Of a DNA stretch of 64,000 nucleotides, positions 1-12,900 are shown one piece after another. Position 1 is the stretch's first letter; each line of letters starts with the position of its first letter. Below the pieces are notes generated by a model, which had not been told where the DNA came from, did no database searches, and worked only from the letters and a program-made list of their open reading frames with translations. The stretch spans positions 4,799,001 to 4,863,000 of the forward strand of contig CM056875.1 of the NCBI GenBank assembly GCA_029876055.1. The letters are read 5' to 3'. This DNA is from Madurella fahalii. Lineage: Eukaryota; Ascomycota; Sordariomycetes; Sordariales. A program made the translations under genes and the position numbers.

Positions 1-533
1 TCGCCGTTAGAGAGCGAGCCTACACTATGTCCAACAAGGGCATTGCCTGGCCTGGCACTAAGGACCTCTACGGCGTCACCAAATACTCGTATGACCAGAT
101 CGTACCCCCACCCAACTGGTACGAACGGTACAGGTTCAACTACACGGCGAGGAATCCGCCACCGGAGCTCGATAAAGACGAGGCCTTTCAGAACTGGATG
201 ATGTTGGCTGCCACACCCAACTTCTACAAGCTCGCGCAGAAGAACGATCATGACGTCCTCGAGGCTGGCGAGTACGAAATCGAAATCCAGTCCAACTTTG
301 ACACGATCCGGTACAACGGCCGCAAGGCCTTCGTCATCACCACGATATCTACCATGGGTTCCCGCAACATCTGGCCGGGTATAATCTTCTTGGTCGTTGG
401 TGGTATTTGCCTGATTCTGGACGTCTACTTTATCCTCTCGTTTTTCTTGTGGAAGCCCCGGAAGTTGGGCGACCCCTCATATCTGTCATGGAATCAGCCG
501 TCGGCGGCTCAGGGGCACGCGTCGACGTCATGA
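1..533 (+). CDS. CDC50/LEM3 family P4-ATPase (flippase) accessory subunit, C-terminal part
   Basis: The gene is cut by the left edge of the window. The frame is open from base 3 and ends at TGA 531-533, giving about 176 visible residues. The visible protein has the family's C-terminal hallmarks: a GIAWP segment, a PPPNWYERY segment, a WMMLAATPNF block matching the conserved W-M-R-x-A region, and an NYT glycosylation sequon. A hydrophobic membrane segment (IWPGIIFLVVGGICLILDVY) follows, then a short cytosolic tail with KPRKLGDPSYLSW. Family members are two-pass membrane proteins that escort P4-ATPases from the ER and are needed for phospholipid translocation from the outer to the inner leaflet. 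The first transmembrane segment and most of the exoplasmic loop lie outside the window. The paralogue cannot be assigned from this fragment, and the ATG at 27 is internal rather than the start. Confidence 0.88.
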   Translation, partial: AVRERAYTMSNKGIAWPGTKDLYGVTKYSYDQIVPPPNWYERYRFNYTARNPPPELDKDEAFQNWMMLAATPNFYKLAQKNDHDVLEAGEYEIEIQSNFDTIRYNGRKAFVITTISTMGSRNIWPGIIFLVVGGICLILDVYFILSFFLWKPRKLGDPSYLSWNQPSAAQGHASTS

Positions 534-672
534 GTAAGGAATGTCTAGGGAGAAGGGTCGGTTCATGGAAAGCTGATGTTGGTGGAGGGTGCTCTCCTGT
601 GTTTTCTCTCGAAGCTTTACTCTGGGATAGTGGGGTCGCACGGCGCACGGGGGGACATATCGGTGTCTGCAA

Positions 673-694
673 TTTTTTTTTTTTTTTTTTTTTT
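673..694. repeat. Poly-T tract (T22)
   Basis: Uninterrupted run of 22 T, about 140 bp past the CDC50 stop codon, so probably in or just after its 3' UTR. Confidence 0.9.
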
Positions 695-714
695 CCGGGT
701 TTGCGTCTTCTAAG

Positions 715-750
715 TTTCTGTTTTCTGTTTCTGTTTCTGTTTCTGTTTTG
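715..750. repeat. TTTCTG-type hexanucleotide microsatellite
   Basis: About five copies of TTTCTG with one TTTTCTG variant, just downstream of the T22 tract. Confidence 0.85.
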
Positions 751-1546
751 GTGCCCATTCCGAAAATGTATACGGTCGGTTACCAGTCCTGCTGTTGTAT
801 TGTACGGATACCTATCTGCTACTAGAGACGCGTTGGGATTGGTGGTTCTGTCTGTAGCGGATGTAGTGATGTTTCTCCAGCGCCTAGACATCCTCTTCTA
901 CTCTGCGACCGCCTGGTTAATAGACGATAACACTGAATGAATCGTCGCCGCGAGCAAGATGCGTACGATTGCATAGGAGGCACGGGCTCTTAGTGACTTA
1001 CCCGGCGAGTAGATGTTTTAAGGGAGAACGGCAATGGAAAAGGTATGCTCCCAGTTGCCCCGCAGCAACAGCCCGGAACATTTTCAGTCGTTTGCAGCGT
1101 CCGTCAATTCATTGGAAACGTAGGCCGGAATCTCTCCCGAGCTTGTACCAAACGAGACAACGTGACTTGCCTCAATCATTCCAACGAACTTCAGTGCCGA
1201 GTTTGGGAGCGCACCTTGAATATTCATCCTCACTCGGCAGCTGTCAGGCTGCAGCCTCAGGCCTCTCAAGCAACCACTTAAGGCAGCCCGCCCCGCGAAA
1301 CGCGATAGGAGGTGGCCCGTGACGTGAGCCGACGCGACACCCCGGAATTTTTTGCCTTGGCCCTGCTAGCCTTGTGGCGCCTTTGGAAGCAGCCGCTCCA
1401 TCGGCGTTATACCGCTGCATCATTTTCCCACTACGGCAGACAGCTCTTCCTTCCTACATCATCATCATCCCCTCCCCCTTTTTCCTCCGCCGCTGTCCGG
1501 GTAGTTCTGCCATCGTCAATCGCAGCGATTCCTGCAATCGCCCACC

Positions 1547-4500
1547 ATGGCGGACATTAAAATCGACAGCAAGGTGTTCCAGGAGCGTCTGTCGCACTTC
1601 ATCAATGCCTGGAAGGCCGACAAGCGATCCGGAGACGCGGTCTTCGGGGGCGTCTCCTCCATCGTCATCCTGATGGGCAAGGTTGACGAGGAGCCCGAAT
1701 TCTACAAGAACAATGCCATGCACGTAAGTCTCACAGACGACGCGACGAGCGCAGTCTCGCCCGGCGCTAACAGAGTTGCAGTTCTGGCTGCTCGGCTACG
1801 AATTCCCGACGACGCTGATGCTTCTCACTCTCGACACCATCTACATCCTGACGACTCAGAAGAAAGGTTCGCACCCCCCCTTCTCATCATCTATCCGGCC
1901 TCTAACACGTCTTGCAGCGAAATACCTTGATCAAATCAAAGGCGGTCGACACCCTGTGGAGGTTCTTGTGAGAGGCAAGGATAGCGCCGAGAACGAGAAG
2001 CTCTTTGTCAAAATTACAGATGCCATCAAGGCAGCAGGCGTGAGTAATCCGTCATACCGCTTTCCCCTGCTGCGCTTGCAGAGCTGACAAAGAGCGTCAC
2101 TGCAGAAGAAGGTTGGTGTTCTCACCAAGGACACATCGAAGGGCCCCTTCATCGACGAATGGAAGAAGGCTTTTGCCGAAAACTGCAAGGATGTCGAGGA
2201 AACAGATATCGCGCAAGCCCTGTCCGCCGGGGCCTTCTCCGTCAAGGATGAAGCAGAGCTCCGGGCGATGCGGACCTCCTCCAAGGCCTGTGTCGCGCTC
2301 TTGACTCCCTACTTCCTCGACGAGATGTCCGATATCCTCGACCAGGATAAGAAGATTAAGCACAGCGCCCTGGCCGACAAGGTGTACTACAAAATCGAGG
2401 ATGCGAAGTTCTGGAAGACAGTGGAGCTCCCCAATCGACAGAAGCTGCCCGCCGATTTCGACCCCTTACAGCTCGACTGGATCTTGGGGCCCATTGTGCA
2501 GAGTGGCGGGAAATTTGACCTCAAATGGCAGTCGGACTCGAACAACGATCCGCTGCATCCAGGCATTATCATCGCCGCCATGGGCCTGAGATACAAGTCA
2601 TACTGCTCGCAGATTGCCAGGACCTTCATGGTGGATCCCAACAAGTCGCAGGAGAGCAACTACAAATTTCTGCTCGCAGTTCACAATATGATTTTGAAGG
2701 AGATTCGGGACGGGATTTTGGTCAAGGACATCTATACCAAGGCCTATAACCTGATCAAGTCGAAGAAGCCCGAGCTCGAGAAGCACTTCCTCAAAAACGT
2801 CGGATACGGCATCGGGCTCGAGAGCAAGGACCCAACTTTGGTCCTCAACGCCAAGAACACTCGGACCCTCCGGGACGGCATGACGCTCTGCATCACGACA
2901 GGATTCAGTGACATCCCAAACCCAGACCCCCAGGACAAGAATAGCAAAGTCTACTCTCTTGTTCTCACAGATACGATCCGTGTTACGCCCGCCGAGCCGG
3001 TGGTCTTCACGGGCGATGCGCCGGTTGATGCTGATGCGACGTCTTTCTTCTTCAAGGACGAGGAGGAAGCCCAACCGACTCCGAAGAAGGAAAAGAAGGA
3101 CTCGCGCGTAGGTGCTGTTGCAACTAAGAACATCACCAGCACCCGCCTGCGCTCGGAACGAAACACGGCGCCCGACGAGGATGCGGACAAGCGGCGTCGG
3201 GAGCATCAAAAAGAACTAGCGGCGAAGAAGCAAAAGGAGGGCCTGATCAAATATGCCGAGTCCACCGCAGACAAGAACGGTGTAGAGGTGAAGAAGTTCA
3301 AACGCTTCGACTCATACAAACGGGACAATCAGTTCCCGCCAAAAGTTCGAGATATGGGGATTGTGATTGATCAAAAGAACGCGACCATCGTTCTCCCTGT
3401 CATGGGCCGGCCAGTACCGTTCCATATCAACACGATCAAAAATGCCAGCAAGAGCGACGAGGGTGAGTGGTCGTTTCTACGCATCAACTTCCTCTCGCCC
3501 GGACAGGGCGTAGGCCGCAAGGACGAGCAGCCATTCGAGGATGCATCGGCCCATTTCGTGAGGAGCTTGACCTTCCGATCTACCGACAGCGATAGATATG
3601 CCGATATCGCGAACCAGATCTCGAACCTGAAGCGAGAGGCCGTCAAGAAGGAGCAGGAAAAGAAGGACATGGAGGACGTTGTTGAGCAGGATAAGCTAGT
3701 CGAGATCCGAAGTAAGCATGAATCACCATCCAAAACCACCCGGCGGCTTGCAGAGTACTGACATGAGCATCCAGATCGGCGCCCCGCTGTCCTGGACAAC
3801 GTCTTCATTCGGCCAGCAATGGAAGGCAAGCGTGTGCCCGGCAAGGTCGAGATTCACCAGAACGGTATCCGGTACCAATCACCTCTAAGCACGACTCAGC
3901 GCGTCGACATTCTCTTCTCCAACGTCCGCCACCTCTTTTTCCAGCCCTGCCAGAATGAGCTGATTGTCATTATTCACATCCACCTGAAGGATCCCATACT
4001 CTTCGGCAAGAAGAAGACCAAGGATGTGCAGTTCTACCGGGAGGCGACAGATATCCAGTTCGATGAGACCGGCAACCGGAAACGCAAGTACCGGTACGGC
4101 GATGAGGACGAGTTCGAGGCTGAACAGGAAGAGCGTCGCCGTCGCGCCGAACTTGACCGTCTCTTCAAGAGCTTTGCCGAGAAGATTGCTGAGGCTGGGC
4201 GGAACGAGGGCATTGAGGTGGACATGCCGCTCCGCGAGATTGGCTTCAATGGCGTTCCGAACCGCAGCAACGTCTATATCCAGCCGACTACCGAGTGCCT
4301 GATCCAGATTACGGAGCCGCCCTTCATGGTCATCACGCTGGATGATATCGAGATTGCGCACTTGGAGCGCGTACAATTCGGTTTGAAGAACTTTGATCTC
4401 GTCTTCGTCTTCAAGGACTTTACGCGGCCGCCGGCGCACATCAATACCATCCCAGTCGAGTCGCTCGAGGATGTCAAGGAGTTCTTGGACTCTTCTGATA

Positions 4501-4880
4501 TTGCGTACTCGGAAGGACCGCTCAATCTCAACTGGTCTGTCATCATGAAGACGGTGACAGCCAATCCTCACCAGTTCTTCCTGGACGGCGGTTGGGGCTT
4601 CCTGCAGAACGACTCCGACGACGAGGACGCGGAGGAGGAGGAGGAGGAAGAGAGCGCCTTTGAGCTCAGCGGGAGCGGACTCGATGAGGCGTCCGAGTCC
4701 AGCGAGGAGGACTCGGATTACGACTCGAATGCCTCGGCCGAGGCTAGTGACGAGGCTGAAATGAGTGATGAGGAGGAGGGCGAGGACTGGGATGAGCTCG
4801 AACGCAAAGCGAAGAAGCGTGATCGGGAGAGTGGTCTCGATGAGGAGGACCGGGGAAGCAAGAAGAAGCGCACGAGATAA
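1547..4880 (+). CDS. SPT16: FACT complex subunit SPT16 (histone chaperone)
   Basis: Five exons (1547-1723, 1782-1866, 1918-2039, 2106-3711, 3775-4880) with GT-AG introns of 51-66 nt join to 1031 codons plus TAA, the usual SPT16 size. The ATG sits in CCACCATGG. Order: N-terminal FACT domain (about 1-170); a pita-bread, peptidase M24-like domain without catalytic function in this family (about 180-440, with HPGIIIAAMGLRYKSYCSQIARTF); a lysine-rich linker and dimerisation region; a middle histone-binding domain (SDIAYSEGPLNLNW is characteristic); then a strongly acidic tail from about residue 940 ending in a basic KKKR patch. With POB3 it forms FACT, which loosens and reassembles H2A-H2B on nucleosomes during transcription and replication. 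It acts in the nucleus. No truncation or odd codons seen. Confidence 0.97.
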
Positions 4881-7800
4881 ATGCTGGGCGCAGCTTTTCG
4901 AGGCGGGGAATCCTATTTCTATTTCTATTCTATTCTTTTCTTTTTCTTTTTCTTTTCTTGTGGTCTTGTTCGCATTGGGTGTTTTTCTTGTTTAATCGTG
5001 TACGTCTAGGTGGTTTACGGATTCCCGGCAGTTTGCCTAACAGACAAAAAGGCAACGGGATACGTTACAAGGTTAGTCGCCCGGGTTGGCGGAAGGTCCA
5101 TTCGATTACGTAGTTTGTGTGATTCATGTTGGCGGTGAAATGGAAGCTGCTTTTACCTTCGGGCCATAAGGCAGATCTTCATGACATTGCGCGGGCATGT
5201 ATTAATGCTGGTTTCCTCCACGTCCGCGTTCATCCTACAGCCCTTCTGCCCTTCAGCGCTCAGTTTATTTCCTGGTTCTCTTTAATCACGTACCACATCT
5301 CTCCAGATGGTCATTTTCTCTCCGTCTTTGGATAGGGTCGCTGTGAGACGCGGTTTCGGGACGACAGTTCGGGTACATCGCTGCACTGGAAGTGAAGAAA
5401 AAGATGAGAATGACAACCTATCTTCTTTCTGCTGGCAATAACCGAGAAAGGTAGGTAAGTTGCCGGAATGTGGGATCCCTTAGATAGGATTTCTCACCGG
5501 CGACAATCTCGGAAGACGCTTAGTTATGTTATACATATATATTCCGTTAGCTGTACAGTACCAGAGCGCCAGTTCCCCGCGCGGATCTTTGCCAGAATGA
5601 TGGTGTAGGCCCCATGGAAACGTAGTCTCCTATCGCTTGCCGTGCAATTGTCACTGGTACGATGATGCTTTCAACAGGCATATTCAGTGGGGTGGGAAGG
5701 GGGGACGGGAAGCGTTGCGCCCTGGTATGGTTCTCAACTCTTCCCAAGTTCGCCGGTGAAGAAATAACACTGCTTACCATCCCCCCCCTTGTCCTTCAGA
5801 CACCCCTTACTTCTGTGGGGGGGAGTATGTAGGGTATGGAGTTTAGGAGCTAGAAGATTGGGAGCTGATCTAACCCCCCCGCTACGGTAGTGTTTGCTAC
5901 TCATCGTCTGCGCTCTTCTCTCCTGGCCCGTCGAGTCGTGGGTGGGATTTGGGCAATGGTGCGCGGCAGGTCAGTTTGTCATTACGTGATGGCTACTGCA
6001 TGCGGTATTCAAGAACATGCAAGCTGGTGAACGGTTAATGAAAGAGAAAAGCTGGGCCCAGAAGCATGGCGGTCGCTGTCGAGTCAGCCCATCTAGTAGT
6101 GTCAGAGGTAAAGGCCAAGGCCACGTGCTCCATATCGCTGGCCTAGTTGGGTAATCTGTCATGAGGGTGAACAGGTGAACAGTCTTGTGCCCAGAGAGAG
6201 ACGTTCGAGGCAGCGCCACCAGACACTTCCTACTTTCCCAGCCGGGCCAGTGGCTTGGCATCTGGCAGAGATGGCCCAAAGCACTCATGGGTGATCATGT
6301 GTGTCTTTGATGGGCCTGCCACTGGGTGCGATCGAAGAGGCAGTCTGTTCTCAGTGTCTGGCCGAGGGAAACCGGAACATTTACCAATCCGACCGGCCCC
6401 TGTATGCGTTGAGATGTTCAACTCAGCACCTATCGGGAGATTAATACGGGGCTGAATAGTGTCCTTGGTATCTCCAACTGTAAGACCGGAAGATCCCCTA
6501 AGCCCTTTCTACGGGTCGGTGTGGAGCGTGGCTACGTTAGTTAGGGGATGGGGGTGGCAGATCCGCTAACAGTATCAGCCTCTTCGCCCCAAAGAAAAGC
6601 AACCAGTGCGAAACCATCCCGGCGTTCGTGCAGGTTGGTCCAGATTTAGCAGCTTAATGTTCATCCAAGGCGCCGCTGAAGACGATGTTTGCGAGCAGAA
6701 GCAGCCGTCAACCCCTGAAGTCGCTCGGACCCAATACCCAGCAGATCGTTTCCCACTTCCAGCTGCGAGCTGTGCCAAGGATCTTGCCCAGGAGCCTTGG
6801 TGAGACATGTCTCAATCAGCAATCGACATGCCATACGATCCAGCACATGGCGTTTCGAAGCACACGTGCACAGCCAAGTCGTGGGCATATTGTGCGTACC
6901 GCTCAACGGACCCTTTCTCTCTGGGCCTGGGTGCGTCGTAGTGAGGAGCGGGCTGCAAGCTCACGGCTGGTCTGGCTCCCCCTCGAGATGGGGGAAAACA
7001 CCAAGGTCCTACCACGAGATTGCGAGCTGAATTCCAGAACGATTTTAGTGCCCGATCAAGCACCGGGGGCACGCCATCACATCTCTCGCCGGGGTCCACA
7101 GGTCAAGCCTATGCCAGATTAGTGTACGCTAGACGAGCAGGAAGAGGACCCTTGGTCCACACTGTGTGTCTCCCCCTATCCAGCGCGCTGGCTCGGGGCG
7201 ATGGCGTGTGCTGGGGGCATCCTTCCGAACCCGGTCCCATCCCAGTTCCCAAACCCGCATCTCTCTCTTGTCACACTCCAAGCAACGGGGTCCGATCCGG
7301 CGGCGGGAAGAACAAGTATGCCGTGCTGACCTGTCATATTTTTCTTGGTTTCGTGGATCCCGGTGAAAGGGTCAGCGAATCCGTGGGAGTGCCTGCCCTG
7401 AACTTCCTCCCCCCCTCCCCCCCCGGACCGAGGCACAGCACTCGAGGAGACCGGCGACTGATAATCCCCCGCTCCTGGGAAGCCCTTGGGACGGGGCCAA
7501 CACGCGGTAGCGTTGTCCAGCCTTCTGGAATGAGCCAACGATACTTGACAACCAGGCCCACCCTGGGCTGCTCGGCACATACGGCAGCGCCACTATCACC
7601 TCCCCACGCTTCTGCTTTTTGCTCATTTCCGCAACGGTAATAATGCACGTAGGGCCGTGAAATGTACCCACTTATTTGTCCAAAGCATCTAGCAAGGGCC
7701 AAGTGTGCTCCCTGCTCCATGGGATTGGTCCTCAGGTAACACATGAGGATGGTGTTTGTGGCTTGCGCTCTGGAGTTTGTGTGCCTGAGCAGAACAGGGC

Positions 7801-9869
7801 GCGAACTTGGGTTGGAGTTGCTGTGTCAGTCCGCCTCCGGGCTGGTGAGACACAGGAGAACCACGCGCTCCAGCCGCGAGCGAGCATCGATGTCGGCTTT
7901 GCACTGAATGATGCGAACCATCCAATTCAATGCTCTGTCTGGGGTAGGACGAGCTGGCAACTGTTGCAGAGGCCTCTGCCGTGCCGTGCGCGGGCCCGTG
8001 CCTTGTGCTGGTTGTTCTCGAGAGGGGCGAAACGGACAAGCAGCGCCAATGGACGCCTTCCCCCTGTCTACCCTCTTCATCTTCTGACAGGAGGGCTAGC
8101 ACGAAAACAGGAGCCCCGGCACACTTACGAGTGGCCGCCATGTTATGACAAAGGTGGACTCGAGACAACCAGACCTCGACGGTGAGGGAAGAGGTATGCA
8201 GCCTGGTCATCCCAAGCCTATCTAGTCACGTTGGGCGAGACGGAGACGCTCTCTCAGCGGCTGGCTCACGAACAATATTCTCCTTCGATCAGTGAGCCTA
8301 GGCCTCGCGCTAGACTCCGGTTGCATTGGCAGTCGGCCCAAACGCCGAGACATCTAGGGCCGCCCGTCCCATACATACACGCGAGTGTACTGTACATGCT
8401 TGTATATATCACCTGGCGAATGGGCTCGCGCTTCTTGTACTGCTTTGGACTGTGCCCACCGCCAAGCCCCTTCTGTCCCGTTGGCAGAAATGACATCGGT
8501 GAGCCTCCCGTTTCGCCAACGATATACAGGATCATTCACTGCCCGGAGAGACCCGAAGTCTAAGTGTACAGATTGGAATGCAATGCGGGAACATCACGGG
8601 CCGAGGAGTTTCGAAACTTTAAGAGCTCACAACCTTGGCTTCGATGGCTGCCTCTAGCAAAAGCGCAAGGATGGGAAACACGATCCAATACCCTGCCCAA
8701 TGAGATCGGGGCGGTGCGCCCAGTGTAGCGAGGGCTTGCAGTTAATTAATCGGCACAAATCGTGGGCGGCCTAGGGTGTGGTGGGATCTGGAATTCATCC
8801 GATCAGGCGATCGGGAACCGTCTGTGGAGGGAGCGGCCGTGGGGTGGGAGCCTTCCAGGGGGGTGCAAGAGATCGAGTGCGAAGCAAGATGCGGTGCCCG
8901 CCTAACTTGTCCCACATTGCGCCTCGTGTTCAGGCTGAAATACAATAGACGATGGTGCCCAAGATTGCACCCGAAAAACGCCAGAGCGGCCGGGAGATAG
9001 TCTTAACACCGGAGTGTTTGTCGCTGCTTAATCCCCGGCTAGCAAGCCTCCCCCCTCCACCGAAGCTGGTCGAGGTCGGACAAGGGTTGGGTAGCCGTCA
9101 TTGGGGAACCAGAGTTTCTATCCCGATGGCGGGCTCGATGTGACGTCGAGAGTATCGGCAGCACGCTCGACCAGCACCAACAGGATCGGTTGCCAACCCG
9201 CCGTGCGATCCCATGCATCGCTCTGGGCGGACACACAATCCGCCATTCTTTCATTTGGTCACGGCTCTGGGATCGCAGGCTTACTGCTCCTGGCCATCCG
9301 TAGCCATTGGCAGTTCTTGTGTTCTCCAGACGCAATTCGGAGGGTGGAAAGCCAAGGCGGGTTGGGGAAGGCAATCTATAATCACTCATTGAGGTGACGA
9401 TATCTCGCCCCAAGGACTCGCATCCGGTCCGGGCCCCGGTCACGAAGCATCGCATCCAACTGGCGGCCGAATGCCCTGCTGGCTGCCTTGATGGCTCGCA
9501 CTATCGCGCCCGTGGTTGTCCCGTCTGGCCACGGATCATGCCACATGGCAGGGCACAGGGATACAAGACCTTTTTACTCGCATGTGGCGGGACGACACTA
9601 GAGTCTCCGAATGGCTTGTCTTACGAGCGGTTGGTGCGGGATGATGGCATCTCGTCATCTGGGTGCGATGGATCAGATAAATTTGTCCAGATGCAGGCCT
9701 TGCACGCTGCAACCCCATTGTTGACTGCATCTGACATGGACAGCCGCCCTTCCCCATGTACGTTCTCCTCGGTCAGCCAATCTGATGCTCCGAGGAGACC
9801 GGCGAAGTTGATGGGATTCTTGCGCGTGAAGGTAGGCCAAGGGTTGGGTGGGGGCTGGGGGGTGTGCCT

Positions 9870-9944
9870 GTGTGAGTGTGAGTGTGAGTGTGAGTGTGAG
9901 TGTGAGTGAGTGTGTGCGCGCGCGCGCGTGTGTGTGTGTGTATA
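9870..9944. repeat. TGTGAG hexamer array merging into a TG/CG alternating tract
   Basis: About six GTGTGA units are followed by a strictly alternating purine-pyrimidine stretch (9910-9944: TG, then CG, then TG, then TATA). Such tracts are slippage-prone and can adopt Z-DNA. Confidence 0.9.
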
Positions 9945-12900
9945 GTTTGGGTGAGCGAAGGCGTCGACGACGCCGCGGAACTTTTGGACAGTCTCTTTGT
10001 TGGCCCTGACTTGCCCGTTACAGCCTTGGTCGAAGGCAACGCTGGCTAACCCATGGGGAGGGGGGAAGCGAAGAAGGCAAAACACTGCGTCTCGAAGCCG
10101 GGCTATAGCGTATAACATGATCCATAGTAGCACCCAGCCGTGCAGCAGCTTCCACTAAGATGCTCCGGGGGCGACATCGGTGTTGGACCTGGTCGGATGA
10201 ACCCAGCAGAAAGGTCGCCAGATGGGATTTCCTGCGGTCATCGCCTGATCTGGGGGACGCTGTTGTGTGTCCCGCAGCCAATGATGGAATGCGCCATGCG
10301 TAGCCCTGCTTTGGCCGCCTGTCCGGGGGTCCGTGTTTGCCCATTCAGGAACCGTTTCCGATCGATGACCCCGGCCAAGTGACGAGCTGCCATGCAGCCA
10401 CGGCCTGCAGCAGGGGCCCGGGGGTGCGCCATGACAGGACGCGATCGCCCATATCCGGCCTGGGGGGAACCGTGGAAATGATTGAAACGTTTGGGCCGTT
10501 GTCTTCTGCCGATCTCAACGTATTCGTATTAACTTGGTCGTAACGTACCGGCCACTGCGGCACTTGGCGTGACAAAACGACGCACAATTCGTTCTCAAAT
10601 CGGGTCCACATCCGATCCTTGCCGTCACCGCGAAAGCAAAATCGACGCCTGTCATGTCGTGTATCTGTAGGTCGGCGGCCGTCTAGAGCATAGTCGTGTC
10701 ATGTGTTGGTAGTGAGTGGGTTCGGTGCTGAGCCGACGGAGTACTTTTGTCCCTCTGGGTAGGTACTGTGCGTGTAGCCGGCGATGAGAGCTGTCTTTTG
10801 TCCCTGTGGTTTCGGGGCCTCGATAAGCATTAGCTTAAAGCTGGGGGGTTCCTTTCAGCGAAAAGTTCAGAAGACCGCCGGGGGCATGGAATTGGCCCCT
10901 CCCGCTCCCCGGCGCATGGATTACGCCACGCTAGGGCCCGGATGCTCTTCCGTACTGAACATAAGTCGGGTACACGCACTAGAAGGCCAACGCTCCAATG
11001 TGAAGAAAGCTTGGAATTTGCTGACCTTGGGCTGCAGGGCGGTCGATCCTGCATCACCTTGGGTAACAGCGTTTGGAGCGCCTGGCTGCCGAATGCCTTC
11101 CCCGGAAATTGTCTGCATCATATCAGTCAGGACAGCTCTCAGCATGCGCGCACAACAGCAGCTGGGAGATCCCATGGTCCCACAGTGCGGAACGGGTATC
11201 CATCGAGGCAATTCCGTTTATGGGGACACCCGAGAACCCAAGGGTATTTTTAGGACGGCTTGCGAATGCGACTGGTGGAGCTGGCACGTGTCGAACAAAG
11301 CGGGGCTCCGAATCGAAGCTGCCATCCCCGAGATTGCGTTTTTCCCAAGATCTGCCATCTGAACAAACACTTTCCCAGTTGGGCCAGGGCCGTCTACGCA
11401 TCGTCAGTGTCTCTATTCGGGCGGCCGCTTTCGATCTGCCTTTGTCGAGGTACCTTCCCAGCACAATGGCACACATTGTCCCCCGATCCCAGACCGTCGA
11501 CAGGCAGCGTCGGTTCGGAGAGTTCTTTTCCGCTAGGTCCTGTACTGCAGCTCGAGTCAGCATGCCTCCACCGAACTACCCCGCCGCAGCCTCGCAGCTA
11601 ATTACTGGTGACAACACGGTCAGGCGTGGGGCCTTGCGCGGGATATTTGAACCAAAGGGCTTTCGCAAAATGCTTGCCTGACGAGAGCATCGAGGATGAG
11701 GAAGCGTTTCGACCAGCGTCGATCCGAGGTTTTGCTGATTTTTTTTTTTTCTCATTTCCCATCGTTTGCTTGCTTCGAGCTTCAAATTTTCTGCTGTTCT
11801 CTCTCGCTTGTTTTGGACGCCCTAGCGAGCGCGGAACCGCAGGAAGACAGTCTGCTACTGGGTAGAAAAATAGGACAGATGTGATTGGTGCATCGGGGAG
11901 CGGGGCACTTCGGTTACCCTGTTCCTTGGGTCCCGCCCCGACACCCTCGGATCTGTCCTTCCTGCTGACAAGCAACCTTGGGGCCGATGCGACCGTTTCG
12001 ATTAGCGAGGAGACCAAAACATCCCCAGCTTCAGCACATTCACACACTAGCGTGCAGCAGCGCAGCGCACTCTGCACTAAAATTGGCTCCGCCCTTTCAT
12101 CTCATGACCCTTGCGTTTGGGCGCTCCCGGCTCGCGGGGACACCGCCAGATCCGATCGACGAGCAACCTGTTTCGCCGAATGATGTGCCAAAAAGCCCGA
12201 GCAGAGTCACATTCGCCAACTGCCACGCTGCCAGGCGTTGTTGCACTTGGGGAACATCCCGACGCCCACGATTGCGTCTGACCCACGTTTGGAAACCCCG
12301 AGATTTGGAGGGGCGAAGGATGTTGGAAATTACGCTCATGCGCCGGGCACAGGGTTGGATGCCCTCGGTCTCCATCTCGCGGCCTCTGGAGGCTTCTCTG
12401 CCTCGGGAAAACAGGACGGCAGAGCATTGCACCAGCTGCACGTTCGAAATGGCAGTTGCCTTGTGATACCACCCAAGTGTATGGCCTAAGGCAAGGCCAT
12501 GCTGTGTGATTCACCAGACGATTCGTCGCGGCGAGTTGGGGAGGCCGGGATGCCACCCACCCTTGCCGCGCCGCCTGACGTGACGAGCGACTTTTGTCAG
12601 GCCGGTTTTCCCTCCTCATTCCCAGTCATTCCCAGGGTCGTCTTGCGGGGTTGCTGAGGTATATCGGAACGCCACGGGGAACCCCCTCGCGTCTCTGCCG
12701 TCACCCGATTGCCATGGCTGTGGACCGATGTGTAGTTACCGGTCGCTTGGAATGGACTGCTTAAAGCGGCCTTTTACCTCATCCGTGACAATATCCGACC
12801 GGTACATTGCTATGTACCGAGTGGGTTCGTTGACCGCCTACTGGAACCAGGCGTCCTGCGAGCGCCTTGCCGGGATCTCGATCCAGTGCTTCAGTGCCCG

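Larger units (their letters stand above)
534..1546. other. Intergenic: 3' UTR of the CDC50 gene and promoter of SPT16
   Basis: About 1 kb without a supportable gene. It holds a T22 tract and a TTTCTG-type repeat in the probable 3' UTR of the upstream gene, and a pyrimidine-rich stretch (about 1440-1500) just before the SPT16 start codon, as is common in fungal core promoters. Open frames here have no recognisable protein features. Confidence 0.6.

Noticed and set aside
7020..7640. 206-codon open frame on the plus strand
   Set aside because: No ordered-domain, signal or membrane pattern. Similarly long frames overlap it on the minus strand, as expected by chance in GC-rich DNA. No splice-supported extension seen.
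9394..10133. Open frames of about 170 codons on both strands
   Set aside because: Part of each frame is just the translated TGTGAG/TG repeat, which stays open in several frames. The flanks are featureless.
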